NCBI GenBank assembly: GCA_032433595.1
Contig: JASWJB010000016.1
Coordinates: 1 to 64,000 of the forward strand
Reading direction: 5' to 3'
DNA length: 64,000 bases
Source of the DNA: Conoideocrella luteorostrata
Lineage: Eukaryota; Ascomycota; Sordariomycetes; Hypocreales; Clavicipitaceae
In this document: in pieces, positions 11,149-23,572 of the stretch
Numbering within the stretch: position 1 is the stretch's first letter
Layout of the letters: each line of letters opens with the position of its first letter
Made by a program: the position numbers and the translations under genes
Notes under the pieces: model-generated
Database searches by the model: none
What the model was told of the DNA's origin: nothing
What the model saw: the letters and a program-made list of their open reading frames with translations, nothing else

Positions 11149-13899
11149 ATGCAAGGTGTTGACGCATCATCCACCAGGACCGCCGCCGATGAAGATGGGA
11201 CGGATCATATCGGCCTTGACACACCACGGTCTGGTGTAGCGACCCCCCAACCTGACCTCCACGACAAACGTCTGCCGGGAATCATGAGCTACTTCAGCCA
11301 GGTTCGTCAAGATCCTTCTGCAATCGATCCCTCTGCTTGTTCTTCTGCTGTCCCGGTCTCTGCGAGTTGCACCTCGGATCAACAGTCAGATCTGCCGATC
11401 CGGAGTACCTCATCATCATCCTCGAAAAAGCGGCCACAGAGTCTTACCCAGAACTCGCCACGCTGCAATCGAAGGATATCAGATTGCCGACTACCCGCGC
11501 GGGTAGAAAAGCTTGACATTGCTGCAGGCCACTCACCGTCTGCGCAAGTGGCTACTCACTCGTACCCAACTCCCCCTTCCTCACAACCGTCCCACTCCGA
11601 AACATCGTCATGTAAAGGCGCGAGTCTAGAAGCTAGAGAGGCGGTCAAGTCAGGGCTTGATATCCAGGCAACGCATGGGAAGCGCGACCGGGACGCTTCT
11701 CAAGCACCTAGAGTATACACGCAAAAGGAGACTGCAGTAGCTGAGCATGCTTCACGTGCCACGTCACAGTTCCCCCTTTCATCCACATCCTCCGTATCTT
11801 CGTCCTGCAGACCACCTTCTCTCCCCACAACCTCTGCCCCAAGCAAGTGGTTTTCGCTCGAAGGACTAAAAGAGCTAACTCGTGGTGTCATCTTTAAGAG
11901 CGGCCCGCCGACTCCCACGAGAGCACTGTCTGCCGCTCATTCTTCGCAATCAGACGGCAGGGACACTCCAGGTAGAACAAGCAACGATGGAGCGGAACCG
12001 GCTAGCGGCGTCCAAACCCCACGAACCGCCGGCGTCCAGCCTCCTGCACCAAAAGGCAAACTGACCATTAAGATCATTGAAGCTCGCGGGTTGCGCAGAT
12101 GCCGCGACCCTTATGTTGTGGCTGTGTTTCAACGAAGCGAGCTTATTTCGGGCGGTCCCAGACCCATCGAGGAGGAGGAAACGCTGAGCGCCACTCCGTC
12201 GGGCCTCGGTGGCATCGCTATACAACGCCAAGGTAGCGACTCGGGCCGACCCCCTATGGCAATTCCCATGAGAAGTCGCCAGAGCAGTAACACTAGCATC
12301 CACGATTACAACACGTTTCGGAATCGCACCGGTCGGTCACCGTTGACCAATCCCAAATGGGATGCCGAGGCAGCCTTGTACGTTGAATCCTAGTGACAGT
12401 ATCGTTCATCACGAGGCGAATTTGCGTGTTAACTTTAAGGTCTTAGTGACGTTATTGACATCGACATGTTGGTTGACATTTCAGTGTATGATCATACCGC
12501 CACCGGTGAGGAGTTCTTGGGCCACGTCGACTTCCAGGCTAGAAAAGATAGTGACGGCGTTGTGAGAGGATGGTTCACGTTACGCGGCCATGCGGATACC
12601 GTCGCCGAGAATGCACCAACTGGCGAAATATATGTTGAAGCCTTTTACCAGAGATCTGAGAAGAAACACTTTGGACCAAGTGATTTTGAGATCTTGAAGC
12701 TCATTGGTAAAGGCACTTTTGGACAGGTTTATCAAGTGCGGAAGAGGGATACCTTGCGAATCTACGCCATGAAAGTGCTGCAGAAAAAGGTTATTGTGCA
12801 GAAGAAGGAGGTTGCCCACACTGTGGGAGAGCGCAATATTCTTGTGCGGACTGCCACGTCAGATTCGCCTTTTATCGTTGGCCTCAAATTTTCTTTCCAG
12901 ACCCCATCCGAGCTCTATCTGGTTACAGACTACATGTCCGGAGGAGAACTCTTTTGGCATTTGCAGAAGGAAGGTCGGTTCGATGAGAGGCGAGCCAAGT
13001 TCTACATCGCTGAGTTAATTCTGGCAATTCAACATCTGCACAACAATGATATTGTATATCGAGACCTCAAGCCCGAAAATATCTTGCTCGACGCCAACGG
13101 CCACATTGCACTTTGCGATTTCGGCTTGTCAAAAGCTAACCTGACGAAGAATGACACCACAAACACTTTCTGCGGTACCACAGAGTATCTCGCTCCAGAA
13201 GTCCTTCTAGATGAGTCTGGATACACCAAGATGGTCGACTTTTGGTCATTGGGTGTTTTGGTTTTCGAGATGTGCTGCGGCTGGAGTCCCTTCTATGCGG
13301 AAGATACTCAACAAATGTATAAGAACATTGCGTTTGGCAAGGTTAGATTCCCTCGCGATACTCTTTCGCAAGAAGGCCGGAACTTCGTGAAGGGATTGCT
13401 TAATAGAAATCCAAAACACAGACTCGGCGCAACAGACGATGCCGAAGAACTGAAACGTCATCCTTTCTTTGGCGACATTGATTGGGATCTTCTTACCAAA
13501 AAGCTCATCACTCCTCCCTTCAAACCCAAGTTGAAGTCAGAGACTGATGTCTCGTACTTTGATCCCGAGTTCACCACAGCATTGGAGCAAAATGGGTCCC
13601 TAAATGAGCGAGCAGCGGCACTGGCACGTGGTTACGCTGCCTCTACACCCCTCTCCCCGTCTGTTCAGGCCAATTTTCAGGGTTTCACATTCGTTGACGA
13701 AAGTGCTCTGGACGATCACATGAGAGATCGATTTAGAAATGACGACGAGGACATGGATGATGCTCATGCAAACCATGACGAGGATGACTGGGATAACATA
13801 GACGACATCGACCCTCGCAAAGCAAACCGCATGAGCGGCATCGTGAAGACATTGAGCGCAGATGAACACATGGTTGGTGGTGCTCATTTTGATGTCTGA
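11149..13899 (+). CDS. sch9: AGC protein kinase Sch9 (C2 + kinase)
   Basis: Main exons 11149-12377 and 12447-13899 with a 69-nt intron (donor GTACGT, acceptor TTAG). The join gives AEAAFDVIDIDMLVDISVYD, restoring the conserved C2 strand; 893 aa from this ATG. Order: disordered Ser/Pro-rich N-terminus with the Sch9 signature GVATPQPDLHDKRLPGIMSY; a C2-like domain about residues 303-480; a kinase domain with GKGTFGQVY, Lys519, YRDLKPEN (Asp616) and DFG (Asp634); activation-loop Thr650 in TFCGT; and a hydrophobic motif FQGFTF with Thr824. Sch9 is the fungal S6K/Akt-like effector of TORC1, controlling growth, stress and lifespan. All catalytic residues are present. The true N-terminus may come from the exon at 8829. 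Confidence 0.92.
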
Positions 13900-16020
13900 G
13901 ATTAATTTCCGTCAATCTCGATACATGAATGAAACCAAGCAAAAAATTGCAGCGCATGCAGCTAGCGTCCAATACGTAATATCCCTTCCCTGTTCTCGTC
14001 ATTTCAGTTTTCACGATTCTCTTTCAGCATGACGTGGTGGTTATTTAGTCATACAGCATATGGGGGGGCTTGGCTTTTCTGAAATTTGCCAGTTGTTGTC
14101 GGCCTTATCGTTTCTTCTTTATTCATATCTGCTCTTGCATTGGCATTGTCTGTTGGAGCCTAGATGGAGGGTTTTCGGCGTTAAATGGTTACGAAGGACA
14201 TGTTAGGGGTACCATTGGTCTACTTTCTGTAACTACTGCTATCACGCTCCAATCCCTTGTTGTAAGTGACCGAACAAAAATCCGAGAATATCATGGGTTA
14301 TTTTCATTAATTGACGCGATCACTTGTTTCTTCTTTTTTCTTTTTTCTTTTTTTTCTTTTGGGTGTGTGAGACAGCAGAAAAGAGGTGGGCTGGTTTTCA
14401 TGTTAATATGCGAAATATGATCTATGGGGTATGACTGGCAAATACCGCAGTATCTGGAGATGTCCTTACTCTTTTGAGAGATGCATGGGGGCATATTCGG
14501 TGGGTACAAATACGTAATAATATATAACTAGGGATAGGCGCTCGTCTTCTAAATGAAGCAAAAAGCCGCTACAAAAGTTACAAATACAGTGCAAAGTTTA
14601 CCAAACAAAAGCAGTACATCTCATTCTCTTCCCGAAGGTGACTTCTCCAAGTATAGGCTAGTGGACCGTATTCTCATCAAACGTCATATACTGTCATATT
14701 ATGCCTGGATAGAGTCTTCTGAAGCCCAGATCCAACGCCAGTCAGGCTTCTGTTCGCTCGCTAGTGTGTTGTTGATTGCGGATCTCGTTGATACGCAATC
14801 AACAACAGGCGAGTGAGTAATGTAACATGACAGTGAACGGACCAATGAATGCCGTGAATACCTTATCGGGTAACAGTTTAATGGCGCACTCGAACGGCGT
14901 CATCGCCGATGTGGCTCATAATAGATGGAAGAGAGAGGCCGGGTAGGGTTACATGTTGTAAAACCAATCACATGTGTAAGGAAACAAACCGTGGCTGTAA
15001 AAGGCTGTTTACCTTGATGTACTAGTTTGCGCGCGAGAAAACTCACTGATGAGCACCTCGGCGGACTTGGGAATTCACAGTCACGACCAGTTCCATTTGT
15101 CGAACCCCCTGTATTCTGTATTCGGGGTGTTTCTACGCTGCGGCATTGGAGGAGGAGGGCAGGGGAAGGGGGCACACCGCCACGGCTCGTAGGTTTGCTT
15201 ACTTGTTTGTCATTGTGTGAGTGGTGGGAGAACCAAGGAATCGATGACGAGGCATTATCAGCATCTTCAGCAGGCAAATGACTGCGGGCGAGGAGCAACG
15301 GCACAACTGATCGACGGAAGCAGCAGACTGGCAGAAGGGCCGTCTCTGTTCCGAAGGCGAAAAGGGTATGTAGTTCTGCAGAATGAGAATAAAAATACAA
15401 TAAAAAGTCTGTCCCGTGCTGCTGTTCTGTTTGGCTCGGAGACTCAGACAGCATAACTATGTTGTGAACAAACGGGGGTTTTCAATTTACTGTCTGCAGC
15501 TGACGATGCAGACGAATAATGTCCAGTGGTCTGTATGTTAATGGCGCGAATACGAAACCAAATAGGAATTTGGTCTAACTAGGCAAGGTATTTAATCGTT
15601 GCATGGGTGTTATATCTTAAAGCGACCGTTTCGATTGCGAATTGTTGTGTGCATGTCATTTTACAGAGTGCAAAGTACAGAGCACGGAGCACAGGGTGAA
15701 ATATAAGTGAGAATTGAAGGCCACGGATGATTGGAAGTTGTTGCTGCTGTATTTGATTTCGCATCCGCAATGATGAAGTCATACACCCAATTGAGGCTTG
15801 TTAAAGAGGTAAATGTACAATAGGATTATCGACCACATCCATCATCTGCACCGTCCATCACTGAAATCTTTTCCTGCGTGGCAGTCACGCCGTCTGTTTA
15901 AATAACAAAAGAGAACCTACTTTCGCTGCACTGTCCCTGGGTCTGTCTGTAACAGGCCTATAGAACACATCTCCCCGAATGCTCATATAATGTCTATTAT
16001 CAATCCAGAAGAATATCAAC
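13900..16020. other. Intergenic region between sch9 and atp14
   Basis: Holds the 3' ends of two convergent genes. Includes a T-rich low-complexity stretch near 14330-14360. A 184-codon open frame on the minus strand (15454-14900) begins with ATG but has no recognisable motif and low-complexity composition, so I do not call it. Confidence 0.4.
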
Positions 16021-16862
16021 TTAGTGAGCGGCCACGTCGTCATCCTCAGCCTCGAGCCAGTCGGGAAGAGCAGCGGCACCACCCTGGCTAGTCTGGGTGG
16101 CGTCCTGGCCCTCGATCTCGACGGCCATGCTCTCGTATTCCTTTAGGTTGCTGGCGATGTCGGACTCTTCGGGGGACGCAGGGGTCTTAGGCATAGAGAA
16201 GGTTTGCACGATGCCCTCGGCATCAGACTCCTTGACAACGGGGGTCTTGTACGCCTTGAGTTCCTTCAGGTAGATGTCCTGGACGAAGTCGGCTACAAAG
16301 GCAAGAGTATTAGCAGGTCTAGTTCCATGATGAAGAGGCAGAGCTCTGCAAGTTGACGTCGATTTGATGCTGTCCTCCGGGAGAGATAAATTCGATGATG
16401 TATGTTATGAACAGCGCTCAACCAACACATCGAAGGGATCCTGTCAAGTTTCAGGTGTCGATGCTGGCTGGCTTTCCGGTCGTTTTCATAGAGGCGAGGA
16501 TGCGGACAGGTTCAACTCGTAATTCGTAACTCGTGACACGATGACCTCCTCAGTGGGCGGGCTCACAATACGTGTCGAAGACAATTGCAGATCGGCGCAG
16601 AAAACAAGAGTAATAGCGGCAGCAGCTTTCTTACCTTTGCGGGAGATGGTCGGTGCAATGAAGCCGCGGGCGTGGACGGCATTGCCTCTGGCAACTCGAG
16701 CGACGTTGGCGACGGCCGAGGAGGCGCGCTTTTTGAACTTGGTCAGTCGGAGCTCTCTCCATCAAAGCCGACGGTTACTTCGAGAGAATCATCGCAGCAA
16801 TCGAGGACTCGGGAAATTAGTGGCTGTGAACTCACCGTGGCCCTGGACAGTTGGCTGAGCAT
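16021..16862 (-). CDS. atp14: ATP synthase subunit H, mitochondrial
   Basis: Three exons, 16862-16836, 16737-16635 and 16292-16021, with introns of 98 and 342 nt; 133 aa. The phases agree: exon 1 ends at a codon boundary, and exon 2 leaves a G completed by CC. The protein starts MLSQLSRATFKKRASSAVAN, an amphipathic, Arg-rich mitochondrial presequence. The mature part runs ADFVQDIYLKELKAYK, then MPKTPASPEES, LKEYESMAVEIEGQ and an acidic LPDWLEAEDDDVAAH end. These are the hallmarks of fungal Atp14, a peripheral-stalk subunit of F1Fo-ATP synthase on the matrix side of the inner membrane. The first coding exon is only nine codons, so simple gene prediction would miss it. Confidence 0.93.
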
Positions 16863-17871
16863 TTTGAATGGCTGGGCGTTGCTCAATGGATAACCCTGAG
16901 ATGGGGGGGACTATGAACTGAGGGTTTTGTGAAAATCGTGATGTCGATTACCCCCGGCTGGGTCGGTCCTAGCACTGTAAATTTCTGCCTCAGGCGTGAC
17001 TGGCTAGCTAGACTGGGTGGTGTGGGCGGCTGGTTATCGTCCATCCCAGACATTGCACTGAGCGCAGAGGTACATGTATATCACGTGATGAGCAATGCAC
17101 TCCGGCTTTCTTGGCAGCAGCCGATCGATGCATGGAGTGAGTGGTGATGTAATGAATTTGTACGGAGTACAGAGTACTGATTTGGAGTGTAGTTTGTCTG
17201 GTGGAAGATTAGCTTCCGTTCCTGAGCGATTTAATTACTTGTTTATATTTCCCGTTTGCCATTCGTCTGGCGCTGATTTATTTCATTTGTTAATGCGTGA
17301 GATGAAGCCGCAGGCACGGTTAACACGTTCAGGCTCGCCGATGGAAGAGACCTTAGGTACGGAGTACGGGGTAGTTTACTCCGTACATCCACAGCGAAAT
17401 CACGGGGCAGAACGGAGCTTCGGTTACTTCCAACGTCTCTTCTGTCGTTGGCATCTGACGGACGTCACACGTTTGGGCACAATGAAGCACCCGTCTGCGT
17501 CTATTTATATATTTCTTTCGTGACGGTCTCAACGACTGTGAAATATTATGTTATGTCAGTGGATCAGCGTCTCCTCACCCTGGCATTACTCTCAGCATCT
17601 ACGGAAATCCAAAAATTGCGACTAGTTGTATTTGTTCATTTTGTGTCTTGAAGATTCATTGATACCAGCCTGCGATACTATGCCATATTCCACTACCAAT
17701 TCAATTTTGCCCCGAGTATCCTGTGCCTGAAGACATATCATAATCGTTATAACCAGGCATGGCCAAACATCACGGCCGCACAAAAACAGGAGTCACACGA
17801 GTCGTGGCCCTGTCCATCCATCCATTCACTCCAATAGTTTCAACAATTCCAAGCCGCCTATCCCGTGCATA
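16863..17871. other. atp14 upstream region and b561 gene downstream region
   Basis: No gene is recognised. Contains TACGGAGTAC at 17161-17170 and a facing pair of the same motif at 17358-17367 and 17377-17386 that could form a short hairpin. Confidence 0.45.
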
Positions 17872-19212
17872 CTACGCAGACTGTTGTCTCGCCACTTCTG
17901 ATACCGATGGAGAATCTATGTGCTTTTCGGTAGACCGTGCCTTTCTTCTCTTGGAAACACCAAGAGTGATACTGCTGGCATACAAGATTGCGACCACGCC
18001 TGCGACCACGGCGTAGGCAATGATGAAATTTGCAGATTCATTGGCGTAGTGCAGGCCCAAACCGCCATTAACGATCCCGAGAATCATCAGCATGCGTCCA
18101 TACCAAATGTGGATGTGACTGACCACGCCCCGGCTCTGGCGTTTGACAAAGTGCTGGTGATGGAGCCATCCCAGAATGGGCTGCAATCCCATGAAGGCGC
18201 AGACAATAACACCGAGTCTGGTGTGGCTGTTCATGAAAAACTAGAATCGTGTGTTAAGCGCGGCAAGCGTACGGCATGACAGGAACAGGGGAAAACTTAC
18301 GGTGCCGTAACGGGATGCGACTGTGTACCCGATGCCAAATGCTGCCCACATTCCGAGGAAGACGGCGAGCTGCCAGCCAGCATGGACAAACCATTTGCCG
18401 ATTAACGGTATGAGCGAGGACCCAATCGGATAGCCGACGACGAAAACAATGGCCATGATGACTCCATGAGCAGTCAGGAGAACTCGGTTCTCGTTGGTGC
18501 CTTGTTGCACCGCGACTCCGTTGTCGCCACCACCATTGCCGTTATTGGATGTTGATAGAAAAGGGTTCGAGTCGGAGTTGATGTTTGCCTGTTGGAGATT
18601 GACAGAAAATTCAGCGTGGCCGTCGTGGTACGAAATCGACCGGGATGGGCTCGACGAAGCAAGAGAGGCCCCCCTTTTCCACGCAGATATCCAGGGCGAC
18701 GAGCTACTGAAATCGATGTCGGCGCACCCAGAACATCGAACATTGGCGACCATGCTTCCATTGACAATGCCAGACCCTTCCAAGAGCTCAACATTGGTAC
18801 GAGACGCATGCTGGGGCATGACATGGCCCTGTCCGCCTCTCGTGCTGAGAGTTACGTTGTTGTTTCCGTCTTGGTACACGACAAACATGCTGGAACCGCG
18901 CATCGACGACCCCGTGCCCAGCGCGAACCATTGATAAGACGTGGGTGCTCGAAGCTGGAAGTAGACATTGCCCGACCTGGAGCTGATGGCAGCTTCTGGA
19001 GCTCCCCATCGGAAGCAGACATCGTTGCTGCCTGCACAGAAGGATGCTAATGCTGCATCACCCGTAGATACTACTACAACCCGAGGGAGGTGTCAGCTAG
19101 TCAAAGAAACTTTGCATGCTGAGGTTTTTTTCGGACGACATTTCATTGAGGCAGGCGGGCACTTACAAGCCGCCATGGCAGCGCCAACAGCCACACGTAT
19201 TGATGCTCTCAT
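17872..19212 (-). CDS. Secreted/membrane DOMON-cytochrome b561 protein
   Basis: Three exons, 19212-19167, 19031-18301 and 18240-17872; introns of 135 and 60 nt; 381 aa. Exon 1 encodes a signal peptide (MRASIRVAVGAAMAAC). Residues about 17-190 form a DOMON/cellobiose-dehydrogenase-type cytochrome domain (NDVCFRWGAP, YFQLRAPTSYQWFALGTG), followed by a Ser/Asn/Gly linker. Then come the transmembrane helices of a b561 electron-transfer domain with the usual heme histidines: TAHG (His204), VHAGW (His232), NSHTRLG (His265) and SHIHIWYGR (His301/303). A cytoplasmic basic tail follows. Known relatives move electrons across a membrane to or from the extracellular cytochrome domain, so a trans-membrane ferric or redox-enzyme reductase role is likely. 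The substrate is not deducible. Confidence 0.88.
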
Positions 19213-22030
19213 GGTTACTGTTCCCAATGTTGAGACTGTGGCCGCAGAAAAGGACGAGAGGAAGGGAAAGGAAAGGACAAGGAAAAGGAGAAGAGTCGGA
19301 CCGGTTTCGAAAGTCTTGAATAAGGTTGTAGGCTCAAGGTAGGGGGCTGGTCTATGGGTTCAAGCAAACAACGAGAATATTGAGAGCTTGATTTCACCAA
19401 GAGTCTGCGTCACCAGGAGGAGTGTGAAGAAATAGGGACTCTGGAGTCTCGATTGGTGACGGGCACACCAGCCAAGATATACCGAGACAGCTGTGTACAT
19501 GATGTCCCTTGTACAGTTGCGATCTACGAGTGCCATCCCACACGGCAAGGAGAGTTTCAAAAGATCAGCCATGCAGATAAAGTGCTTGGCAACCCCGTCC
19601 ATGGACTCAAATGCACGGCTCTGGGGCAACCAAGAGCCGGTGAGCTGCAATTTTGATCCGAGCATGATACGAAAACGGCTGCCGAACCGAACGAATTGAT
19701 ACTTTAGACAAACTAGGTGATGACTACCACAGCCACTGAGTACTTACTTTGTGCCGTGTGCTGTGCTCCGTACGTCGTAGTTCTATGTGATCTGAGCTGG
19801 ATCGGGACATGGTCAATTCAACCAGCTAGTTTGTGACTTTGGTGGAGAAGATGAAATCAGCCATCTTTTTCAACGGGGGTACATACCTAACTTGCCAACT
19901 GTACCACTGTACCACTGTACTCCGTAGACCCCCAGATGCTCTGGCACGGCTCCTCGCAAACCCGCCGGGCCATCTAATCTCGCCGGCGCCATCATCATCC
20001 TCCATCTGTTCCCCCTTCCCCCCACCAGTCAATTGAACCGGGCTGTGCCTGCAAACTATCTACCAACATCCAATGACGAAGTGTAGCACTGCAAGCACTG
20101 CCAGCGCTGACTCTGCTTTACCCAACCCAACATGCACGGGCCGCTAGCTACCAGATTAGCAACAGATTAGCAACGACGAAAATGTAATTCGCAGGCCTTG
20201 TGGAGGCAGCGAACCAACGTGCCAACTACGAGGCACGCACCTAACTAACAAACTAACTAACAAACTAGTGAACTACCCGAGAATTGAGCGATTCCCATTC
20301 AATCTCGGATTGTCAATCCGAGCCTTCAACCCGAGGCGATTAATCCGAGATGGCGGCGCAAACGGAAAACATCACTCGTTAACGTTCAACGCCGCAACCA
20401 ATCCTGCCAGAAACTACTCCGAACAGAGTAGGCAATCCACTGTCTATCAGGGCGGAAACGCCATCTTGACCAACTAAACCTTGCGTATTTGGTATGACCC
20501 CTTTGCCCCAATGGCAAGCAAGCATCATCGCCACCGTCTTGTTCCTCCACAATTACCAACGGCGCCTCCATCCCAGCACCAAGAAATACTTCTACTATCA
20601 ACCATGGCATGCTCTTTCTGCTTTAGCCCGATATCTCCTCCCATTACGGAATGCAGAATACATATCCCAGACTGATCCCCTACACAAAACCCGTAATGGA
20701 GGGTATACGCAAGCCAATGCATGGGCTACAGCCGAGCGGGATGCCCAATTAACGGTCCCTTCTGCCTTGGCCCAACCCTCTTGGCGGCTGTATCTGAAAG
20801 CTTATTGAGGCCTCTATTTTGAATGCCCAGCCGCGGTGGCGGTGATGAGAAAACGCCAAGCATCAAGCCATGTTTTACTCTAGCTGTTGTCGCGTATACG
20901 TGGCGTGCTTCATCCTGTATCAGGCACGGGGCAAGCACGTTGGGCAAAAGATGATGTGATTAACCCTCGCACACTTAAAGTAACATGCTTGGATCGTCTG
21001 GTGCGTTGGGGGAGAGTCTGCACAAGTTTTTATATTGTGTGGTGCTTTGCAGTGCATGATGAATAGGCTGCTGTGCTGCCGTGTACTACATACTTTTGAG
21101 GATTGCTTGAAGTCTTCCTGCTCATTGTTGTGTCGTGCAGTGTTGGGCATCACATCATGATAGCTAGGTTGGGCATGTGCGGCTTGGCAGGCAGAGAGGT
21201 ACGTACAAGTGACAGAATATAGATAGAGAAGAGATTATTTTCCCAAGGCAGAACACATTAGATCACAGGGCAAATTGCACATGAGGCAAGTCTTGGCTGT
21301 TGCTTCTTGTTGAAGCTTATAGTTAGTGCACAACACAGATATCGATGGCAAACAGCGCTTCCCCTGATTTACATGACGGGAGATCCGGTTGACTGCTCGG
21401 CATATGCACTGGGACAAAGTGTTTAAAGTGCCTCTAAACCTGCCAGTCATGCCCGCGATTCATCAGGTCTGAAATGCAGATGACACACCCTACACCAGAA
21501 AGCTAGCCGCCGTAGCAGCAGTTCTCCCCCAGACGCAATCAAGATCTATTAGTGCTAGCTCTATTGTCGTCGTCATCGTCGTCGTCGTCGTCTGCACCTT
21601 TAGTAGTGCATCTACTTGATACTTCTCTAGACGATCCTCTCGTTTAGTACCAGGTCTAAGTCTTGGCATATGATCTAGACTCAATGCCAAGTAGGAGGCT
21701 AGACGCAGCCTTGAAGTGAAGGACAAGGCACGACCAATATCCTAAAGAACCAATATTCTAAGAAAACAAAAGCGAAAACACCACATGGCTCTTCTGTCCA
21801 ACAGCAAACAACCAAAACCGTCAACTCATCATCAGTCACGACCTGACGCATGTTGCAGCACAATGCTGCCAAGACCCTTTCAAACATTTGTCTTGTCCCC
21901 AAAGCATCATCCAAGTTAGTGGCATGCACATCAACCAACACCCTACAGCATTCCTCTTCAGATTCATAATCGATGCGGTGCACGTCCTCGCAGTAAGCCT
22001 TTGGCATATCGCTTCGCAGGGGAGGGGGGG
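19213..22030. other. Intergenic region with short simple repeats
   Basis: About 2.8 kb; contains the promoter of the b561 gene at the left and the psk1-like 3' region at the right. A CTAACTAACAAA-type repeat spans about 20241-20267 and a GTC/GTCA trinucleotide run spans about 21566-21592. TACCACTG is repeated near 19900-19917 just before a TACTCCGTAG motif. No convincing gene was seen. Confidence 0.4.
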
Positions 22031-23572
22031 TTAAGCTTCATTAACCAAGGGAAACATGCTGCTTTCAAGCAGGCTCGTGGATGCCACAAAGCTGAAGCCT
22101 CCAAAAACATCATCCTTGCCTGAAGCAGGTATCGCCCACGTATCTTTTGTAGTCAGGACAGGGCTGAGGGCTAGTTCGGTGAATTCCGGAGCAAAGTTCT
22201 CAGCAAGCTCCGGATCGGTGATGAAGGGCTGGATGGGTGGCTCCAACTCGCGGGCCTCCAGCTTCTTCCAGTTGATCTTGCGGAAGAACCTGTGTTTCTT
22301 GATGGTCTGCAGATCCTTGGGCATGCAAGAGCCAAGTCTCTTATGAGGATCTTTTCTTAGCAAACGCGTGAGCAAGTCTTTGGCATCAGGACTCAGGAAG
22401 TAAGGCAAGATAAGCTTCTGCTTGACAATGTTGTCCTGAATTTTGGCGTGATTCTGGCCACGGAACGGAGGATTGCCCGTCATGAGGTCGTATGCCAAAG
22501 CTCCGAACGACCACCAGTCAGCAGCTTTGCCGTATTTTTTGCCTAGAATTACCTCGGGGGCCATATATTCGACTGTGCCAAGAATCGAGTTGCATGAATC
22601 CTCAGTCTTTTCAGCAGACACTTTAGACAGGCCAAAGTCTGTAAGAAGTAAGTGGCCATCGGCATCCAACAAGCAGTTCTCCGGTTTGAGATCACGATAG
22701 ACAACGCCAAGATCATTGTGGAGGTGCGAAATAGCCAGCAGCATTTCTCCCATGTAAAATGCAGTTACCGTCTCAGAAAACATCTTTTCCGTGTTGAGAT
22801 GAGTGAAGAGCTCTCCGCCCTGGCCATACTCGAGAATCAAATACAGCTTTTCCAAATCCTGGAAGGCGTAGTACAACTTGACAACGAATGGATGTCGGTT
22901 CACGGATTCGAGAATTTGCCGCTCAGTCTTGGTCTGCTCGATCAGCCTCTTATGCACGACGAGCGATGCCTTCTTCAGCTGCTTCTGGGCATACAGTCTG
23001 CCCGTTGCTCGCTGTTTGACCAGCAGGACGGTACCATATGTGCCCTTTCCCAGGCAGCGGAGGGGCTCGAACTCCTCCGAAGTCATCTTGCGCTTAGGGT
23101 TCAGACCACCTTCAACTAATCCGGATCTCTCACCAACACTCTCGCTGGCGAAGTCGTTTTCCAGATTGACTTCGTAGCTAGTCGATGCGTACTCCGAGCT
23201 CTCGCTTCCTGCATCACTCCGAGCTCCATCCCGACTCTGCGATCGGCTATTCATTTCTGTCGTGATTCCAGATCTAAATTCCGGGCGGCCACCAATCCGA
23301 GCTACAGAGCTCGATCGCGAAGACACGTCTAGGCTAATGTGGTCCATTTGCATCCGCAATTTGGCGATGCCAGAAACGCTTGGCGAGGGCACGGCGCGCA
23401 ATACGGGGCTGCAGTTGGCACTGACGACATCATCAAGTCGGCCGCGTCCTCTACGGGAGCCCAGGGTTGGGGTTTCGCGAGAACCATAGTCGGAATCGTC
23501 ATCGCCAGAAGTGACAGGTGTGCCAGTAAAGCCACGCATGACAGAGCGGGCTGCCGGCGCAGGGCTTATCAT
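22031..23572 (-). CDS. S6K-like AGC kinase (Psk1-like)
   Basis: Single exon, 513 aa. After a 165-residue Ser/Arg-rich N-terminus comes a complete AGC kinase: GKGTYGTV (175-182), Lys197 in AQKQLKK, YRDLKPEN with Asp294, and TDFGLSK with Asp312. The AGC C-tail ends in a hydrophobic motif FGGFSFV (Ser494). The overall pattern is closest to fission-yeast Psk1, a ribosomal protein S6 kinase downstream of TORC1. One oddity: the activation segment reads NSILGTVEYMAPE, so the usual TFCGT is replaced by SILGT, with Ser329 at the phospho-site. The short acidic insert before it (EKTEDSC) is also notable. It lies 8 kb from sch9 on the other strand. Confidence 0.87.
   Translation of the reverse strand: MISPAPAARSVMRGFTGTPVTSGDDDSDYGSRETPTLGSRRGRGRLDDVVSANCSPVLRAVPSPSVSGIAKLRMQMDHISLDVSSRSSSVARIGGRPEFRSGITTEMNSRSQSRDGARSDAGSESSEYASTSYEVNLENDFASESVGERSGLVEGGLNPKRKMTSEEFEPLRCLGKGTYGTVLLVKQRATGRLYAQKQLKKASLVVHKRLIEQTKTERQILESVNRHPFVVKLYYAFQDLEKLYLILEYGQGGELFTHLNTEKMFSETVTAFYMGEMLLAISHLHNDLGVVYRDLKPENCLLDADGHLLLTDFGLSKVSAEKTEDSCNSILGTVEYMAPEVILGKKYGKAADWWSFGALAYDLMTGNPPFRGQNHAKIQDNIVKQKLILPYFLSPDAKDLLTRLLRKDPHKRLGSCMPKDLQTIKKHRFFRKINWKKLEARELEPPIQPFITDPELAENFAPEFTELALSPVLTTKDTWAIPASGKDDVFGGFSFVASTSLLESSMFPLVNEA

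Noticed and set aside
14900..15454. 184-codon minus-strand open frame starting with ATG
   Set aside because: No recognisable motif, low-complexity composition, and no intron signals around it.
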